Shown: piece after piece, positions 45,100 through 47,658 of the stretch | How positions within the stretch are numbered: the stretch's first letter is position 1 | Layout: each line of letters opens with the position of its first letter | Notes under the pieces: generated by a model | What the model saw: only the letters and a program-made list of their open reading frames with translations | Told to the model about the DNA's origin: nothing | The model's database searches: none | DNA from: Porticoccaceae bacterium | GTDB taxonomy: Bacteria > Pseudomonadota > Gammaproteobacteria > Pseudomonadales > Porticoccaceae | Reading direction: 5' to 3' | Assembly: GCA_023228865.1 (NCBI GenBank) | Contig: JALOAH010000025.1 | Span: 1-47,658, forward strand | Length of the DNA: 47,658 nt | Made by a program: the position numbers and the translations under genes

Positions 45100-45528
45100 T
45101 TACTTGATCTCAATGCGGCGTTTTTGTGGTGCGGTCTCTGTCACTTTTGGCGCTTTGATTTTTAGAACACCGTCTTCAAAGGCCGCATCGATGTCCTGCT
45201 CCTGTATGCTGTCGCCGAGGCTGAAACTGCGGGCATATTTGCCATAGCGACGCTCCTGGCGAATGATTCTGCCTTCGGCCTCCTCTTTATCTTCCTGGCG
45301 AGTTTCCGCTTCAATGGTCAATACGCCATCTTCAAGATGGAGGTGTAGATCTTCCTTTTTTACACCGGGAAGCTCTGCGGTGATTTCATAGTGATCGGTA
45401 TTTTCCTTGATGTCTACCCTGGGGGTAAAAAACTTGCTGAGAGTATTTTCCTCTTTGCGTACGGGGGTATAAAAATCATCAAAAAAATTGTCAAGATCAA
45501 AAAAATTGCTGCGCGGTATCAGGGTCAT
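45100..45528 (-). CDS. Small heat-shock protein, Hsp20/alpha-crystallin family
   Basis: ATP-independent holdase that binds unfolding proteins. The ATG at 45528 is preceded by GGAGGA and gives 142 aa; the in-frame upstream start at 45558 lacks support. The alpha-crystallin domain (about 40-130) has VDIKENTDHYEITAELPGV, core ELPGVKKEDL, and the conserved GVLKIKAPK near residue 122. The C-terminal RRIEIK carries the IxI motif for oligomer assembly. A sigma-32 promoter is visible upstream. Confidence 0.96.
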   Translation of the reverse strand: MTLIPRSNFFDLDNFFDDFYTPVRKEENTLSKFFTPRVDIKENTDHYEITAELPGVKKEDLHLHLEDGVLTIEAETRQEDKEEAEGRIIRQERRYGKYARSFSLGDSIQEQDIDAAFEDGVLKIKAPKVTETAPQKRRIEIK

Positions 45529-45600
45529 AACAGGTTCCTCCGAAGAATTAGCGGTCAAAACTTGAAGGTGTCAGAGTGAAACCTCTGTCTTCATCCTTGT

Positions 45601-45629
45601 AAATTAGGTCAGTTATCACGCTTTTCAAG
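45601..45629 (-). promoter_or_regulatory. Heat-shock (sigma-32) promoter of hsp20
   Basis: On the minus strand: -35 CTTGAAA (45623-45629), identical to the sigma-32 consensus, a 14-bp spacer, and -10 CCTAATTT (45601-45608), six of eight to CCCCATTT. It lies 73 bp upstream of the hsp20 ATG and fits the known heat control of this family. Confidence 0.75.
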
Positions 45630-45726
45630 GGGAAAGGATGTAAATCAGGAGGGGGTTGATGCAGATCAAGGGAGGGCTGGTCTTGAATCTATCTGGCGGC
45701 CGTTGCAGGCGTGAGTTGGCGTGGCG

Positions 45727-46968
45727 TTACCCCAGTGATTCCGGTGGACAGGCATCGCGAAAAGCCTTGATGGCCTGTTCGCGCTTGGTCTCGAGAGCAG
45801 TGCCAATATTCGCCCCTGTCAGTCCCTGGGCGACAAATTCCTGGGGGCTGATAGGCTGCAATTCTTTAAAAAGCCTGCGCAACCACTGCCCCTGAATATA
45901 GGGGGTTTCCTCAAAGCCTTTGCGGCCGCGAGCATCGGCCTCGACAGCCTGGAGGAATAATTCAAAGCGCTCTGGTTTGCGAAAGGCGTCGGCGGCTCGA
46001 AATATTTTTAACAGGGTTATGGGGCGCAATTCAAAGGCTTTGTGGCAGAGCAGGTGAAGGCGGGTAACCGGAATCGCCAGTTCCCGGTAATCATTTGGAA
46101 CCCGCAGGCGATCGCAGACTTCTTCGACAAGGGGAATGCCCCGTTCTTCATGGCCGATGTGGCGGGGCAGAATATCTGCCGATGTGGTGCCCTTGCCGAG
46201 GTCGTGCACCAGGGCGGAAAAGCGCACTTTGGGGTCGTCGCTGATGTGGGCGGCTCGCTCCAAAGTCATGAGGGTGTGAATGCCGGTGTCAATTTCCGGG
46301 TGGAAATCCGCCCTTTGGGGAACGCCAAACAGTTTGTCCACTTCCGGCAAAATTTCTTTTAAGGCGCCGCAGTTGCGCAAGACCTCAATGAAAATATGAG
46401 GCGACTTTTCTGATAGCGCTTTTTGAATTTCCATCCACACTCGCTCAGGGGTGAGCTGCCTTAATTCTCCCCCTATGGCAAGCAGCCTCATCAGCCCCAG
46501 GGTCTCCGGCGCAACAACAAAACCCAGGTGGTGGTAACGGGCGGCGAAGCGGGCGACACGCAATACCCGCAGGGGGTCTTCGGCAAATGCAGGTGAAACG
46601 TGGCGAAGGATTTTGTTGTCGAGGTCGGCGCGCCCGTTGTAGGGATCAATAATAACGCCGTCGCTGGATTTGGCGATGGCGTTGATGGTGAGATCGCGGC
46701 GAATCAGGTCGTCTTCAAGGCTGACGCCAAGTCCCGTGTAAAAACTGAAGCCCTTGTAACCCTGCCCGGTTTTGCGCTCTGTGCGGGCGAGGGCGTATTC
46801 TTCACCGCTTTTTGGGTGGATAAAAACCGGAAAATCCCTGCCCACGGGGCGGTAACCCTGCGCAACCATTTGCTCCGGTGTTGCGCCAACAACAACCCAA
46901 TCCTTTTCGAAAAAAGGGTAGCCCAGAAGTTCATCGCGGACAGCGCCGCCGACCAAATAAATATTCAT
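45727..46968 (-). CDS. cca: CCA-adding tRNA nucleotidyltransferase with HD domain
   Basis: Class II enzyme that builds or repairs the tRNA 3' CCA; the gammaproteobacterial form also carries an HD phosphohydrolase domain. 413 aa (E. coli 412). GGAVRDELLG at residues 7-16, the template RRDLTINAIA (about 90-99), the EDPLRVLRVARFAAR block (about 130), and the HD motif LVHDLGKG. At the carboxylate pair after GGAVRD the sequence reads EKDW: Glu21 and Asp23, where E. coli has Asp21 and Asp23. The substitution is conservative but at a catalytic metal site. Confidence 0.97.
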   Translation of the reverse strand: MNIYLVGGAVRDELLGYPFFEKDWVVVGATPEQMVAQGYRPVGRDFPVFIHPKSGEEYALARTERKTGQGYKGFSFYTGLGVSLEDDLIRRDLTINAIAKSSDGVIIDPYNGRADLDNKILRHVSPAFAEDPLRVLRVARFAARYHHLGFVVAPETLGLMRLLAIGGELRQLTPERVWMEIQKALSEKSPHIFIEVLRNCGALKEILPEVDKLFGVPQRADFHPEIDTGIHTLMTLERAAHISDDPKVRFSALVHDLGKGTTSADILPRHIGHEERGIPLVEEVCDRLRVPNDYRELAIPVTRLHLLCHKAFELRPITLLKIFRAADAFRKPERFELFLQAVEADARGRKGFEETPYIQGQWLRRLFKELQPISPQEFVAQGLTGANIGTALETKREQAIKAFRDACPPESLG

Positions 46969-47287
46969 GGTGCAATGATAACAGCCTAGCTACCTCCAGG
47001 GCATCCATAAGATAGAGTTTCGAGGCTGTAATCTGGTGGTCTCATCCTAAACCATTGGCTGGGAGAGAAGCATGGTTACAGTCGGTCTGTTTGCATCCAA
47101 CTTGTTACTGCTGGTTCACATGTGCTAAAAAAAGACTGTATCGACGGACGCTTTCCCCTGCGGGATATTCCCATATGTTCGAGCCTTAACCTGTCGACGC
47201 CGCCTCTGATCTGATAGGGCGCAGACAGGCGGCAGCGAGGGACGACGGCTATTGCCAGGTTACAAGCTAAAAACAGTGAAAAAGCAG
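46969..47287. other. Intergenic region between cca and the tRNA-Arg promoter
   Basis: No long gene is present. The only small frame with a ribosome binding site is at 47072-47128 (listed separately). An AAAAAAA run follows it at about 47128-47134. I see no clear terminator or known RNA family in this stretch. Confidence 0.5.
47072..47128 (+). CDS. Possible 18-residue hydrophobic peptide
   Basis: An ATG at 47072 preceded by GGGAGAG (47061-47067) opens an 18-codon frame ending in TAA at 47126-47128. The product, MVTVGLFASNLLLLVHMC, is hydrophobic and could be a membrane micropeptide. A single short frame with a purine-rich leader can arise by chance, so this is speculative. Confidence 0.2.
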   Translation: MVTVGLFASNLLLLVHMC

Positions 47288-47316
47288 TTGGGCAGAAACC
47301 CTAAAACAGGTAGAAT
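47288..47316 (+). promoter_or_regulatory. Predicted promoter of the tRNA-Arg transcript
   Basis: -35 TTGGGC (47288-47293), exact 17-bp spacer, -10 TAGAAT (47311-47316), then discriminator GGCGCGCC, the GC-rich type that gives stringent control of stable RNA genes. Transcription would start near 47323 and pass through the partial tRNA copy before the intact one. Confidence 0.7.
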
Positions 47317-47362
47317 GGCGCGCCTTGCGGCATTGTCTCTAGATCTTGCCGTTACAACCACA

Positions 47363-47400
47363 AAAATTCATGTGCAGTTTTGCACCCGTAGCTCAGCTGG
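47363..47400 (+). repeat. 38-bp direct repeat, copy 1
   Basis: Matches 47531-47568 at 37 of 38 positions (C at 47369 versus G at 47537). It covers 19 bp of leader, including the GTGCA-GTTT-TGCAC hairpin, and the first 19 nt of tRNA-Arg. Confidence 0.95.
47382..47400 (+). pseudogene. Truncated 5' fragment of tRNA-Arg
   Basis: Identical to the first 19 nt of the intact tRNA-Arg (acceptor 5' strand, D-stem and start of D-loop), then diverges. No anticodon arm or TpsiC arm follows, so it cannot make a tRNA. It is the residue of a tandem duplication or of a recombination event at the tRNA. Confidence 0.85.
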
Positions 47401-47530
47401 GTGAGGCAAGCGTTGATAAAGCGCAGCTTTATGCGCAGACGAACGCCGTAAATCTATGATTGGCGGCCGGACCCGAAGGGGAGCGTTGTGCGGTGCGCAG
47501 CACTGCCAGAAGTATCAGTTACAAAGATTT
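47401..47530 (+). other. Hairpin-rich spacer inside the tRNA-Arg locus
   Basis: A 130-bp segment with several consecutive stems: ATAAAGC-GCA-GCTTTAT (47416-47432) inside an outer GCGTT/AACGC pair (47410-47446), CCC-GAA-GGG (47472-47480), and GCGGTGC-GCA-GCACTGC (47490-47506). Two hairpins share the same GCA loop. It would be transcribed with the tRNA. It matches no RNA family I recognise. Confidence 0.5.
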
Positions 47531-47568
47531 AAAATTGATGTGCAGTTTTGCACCCGTAGCTCAGCTGG
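47531..47568 (+). repeat. 38-bp direct repeat, copy 2
   Basis: Second copy, 168 bp after the first, comprising the leader and first 19 nt of the functional tRNA-Arg. Confidence 0.95.
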
Positions 47569-47626
47569 ATAGAGCGTTGCCCTCCGGAGGCAAAGGTCAG
47601 AGGTTCGAATCCTCTCGGGTGCGCCA
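47550..47626 (+). tRNA. tRNA-Arg (anticodon CCG)
   Basis: 77 nt including an encoded CCA end. Acceptor GCACCCG/CGGGTGC, D-arm GCTC/GAGC, anticodon stem TTGCC/GGCAA with loop CTCCGGA (anticodon CCG, reading CGG), variable AGGTC, T-arm AGAGG/CCTCT with loop TTCGAAT, discriminator G. All stems pair without mismatch. Confidence 0.98.
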
Positions 47627-47629
47627 AAC

Positions 47630-47658
47630 ATAAAACCCCACCGCGCGTGGGGTTTTAT
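47630..47658 (+). terminator. Rho-independent terminator of tRNA-Arg
   Basis: ATAAAACCCCAC and GTGGGGTTTTAT pair over 12 bp around a 5-nt CGCGC loop, starting four bases after the tRNA CCA. The T-run ends at the window edge. Confidence 0.9.

Noticed and set aside
47401..47530. Group I intron or integron attC site in the tRNA locus
   Set aside because: Far too short for a group I intron and located in the D-loop, not the anticodon loop; no matching attC core site pair (GTTRRRY / RYYYAAC) with the expected symmetry.

Overview
The window looks like an ordinary chromosomal segment of a marine or aquatic gammaproteobacterium. The gene set (bamC, bepA, perM, fabV, miaE, rsmJ, Pseudomonas-type dapD, sixA) and several conserved neighbourhoods point there: perM|bepA divergent, dapA-bamC-MBL-purC, yffB-dapD-dapE, and rpsU-yqeY-dnaG-rpoD with divergent tsaD. 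A Cellvibrionales/Spongiibacteraceae-like host is my best guess, from overall impression only; no rRNA is present to fix it. I recognise no prophage, insertion sequence, CRISPR array or large island.

Layout. 1-5.4 kb: an M16 lipoprotein protease (cut by the window edge), PerM, BepA and a small periplasmic DUF4399 protein. 5.5-14 kb: a minus-strand pair (miaE and a GT-A glycosyltransferase), then a plus-strand run made of fabV, an MBL hydrolase and a LpxL-like acyltransferase, followed by dapA-bamC-MBL-purC closed by a clear terminator. 14-15.5 kb: AT-rich DNA with DnaA-box-like sites on both sides of an NlpC/P60 lipoprotein gene. 15.5-20.5 kb: an LRR lipoprotein, an OmpA-like lipoprotein, rsmJ, and the lysine/DAP genes dapE, dapD and yffB. 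20.5-24 kb: a REPIN-like hairpin, sixA, a RimB-RimK fusion and a Na+/H+-type antiporter. 24-28.3 kb: a four-gene MacAB-like ABC efflux operon with the ATPase and two permeases as separate proteins. 28.4-34.5 kb: the most accessory-looking part, with a GST, an OruR-type AraC regulator, a periplasmic YtcJ-like amidohydrolase lipoprotein and a TonB-dependent receptor; it reads as an uptake and hydrolysis module for an unidentified compound. 35-42.4 kb: mltD, a TauE/SafE permease, and the macromolecular synthesis operon (rpoD, dnaG, yqeY, rpsU). 42.6-47 kb: tsaD, folB, folK, a DksA-like zinc-finger protein, an Hsp20 with a good sigma-32 promoter, and cca. 47.2-47.66 kb: a strong promoter, a duplicated 5' fragment of tRNA-Arg, a hairpin-rich spacer, an intact tRNA-Arg(CCG) and its terminator.

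Functional themes: outer-membrane and envelope biogenesis (BepA, BamC, acyltransferase, MltD, NlpC-like, OmpA-like), DAP/lysine synthesis (dapA, dapD, dapE), folate (folB, folK), tRNA and ribosome modification (miaE, tsaD, cca, rsmJ, RimB-RimK), and replication/transcription (dnaG, rpoD). The observations most worth a second look are the split tRNA-Arg locus, the two-sided DnaA-box-like cluster, the RimB-RimK fusion, the TonB/amidohydrolase/AraC module, and a possible ATT start for bepA. I found no convincing evidence of a wholly new defence or mobile system.
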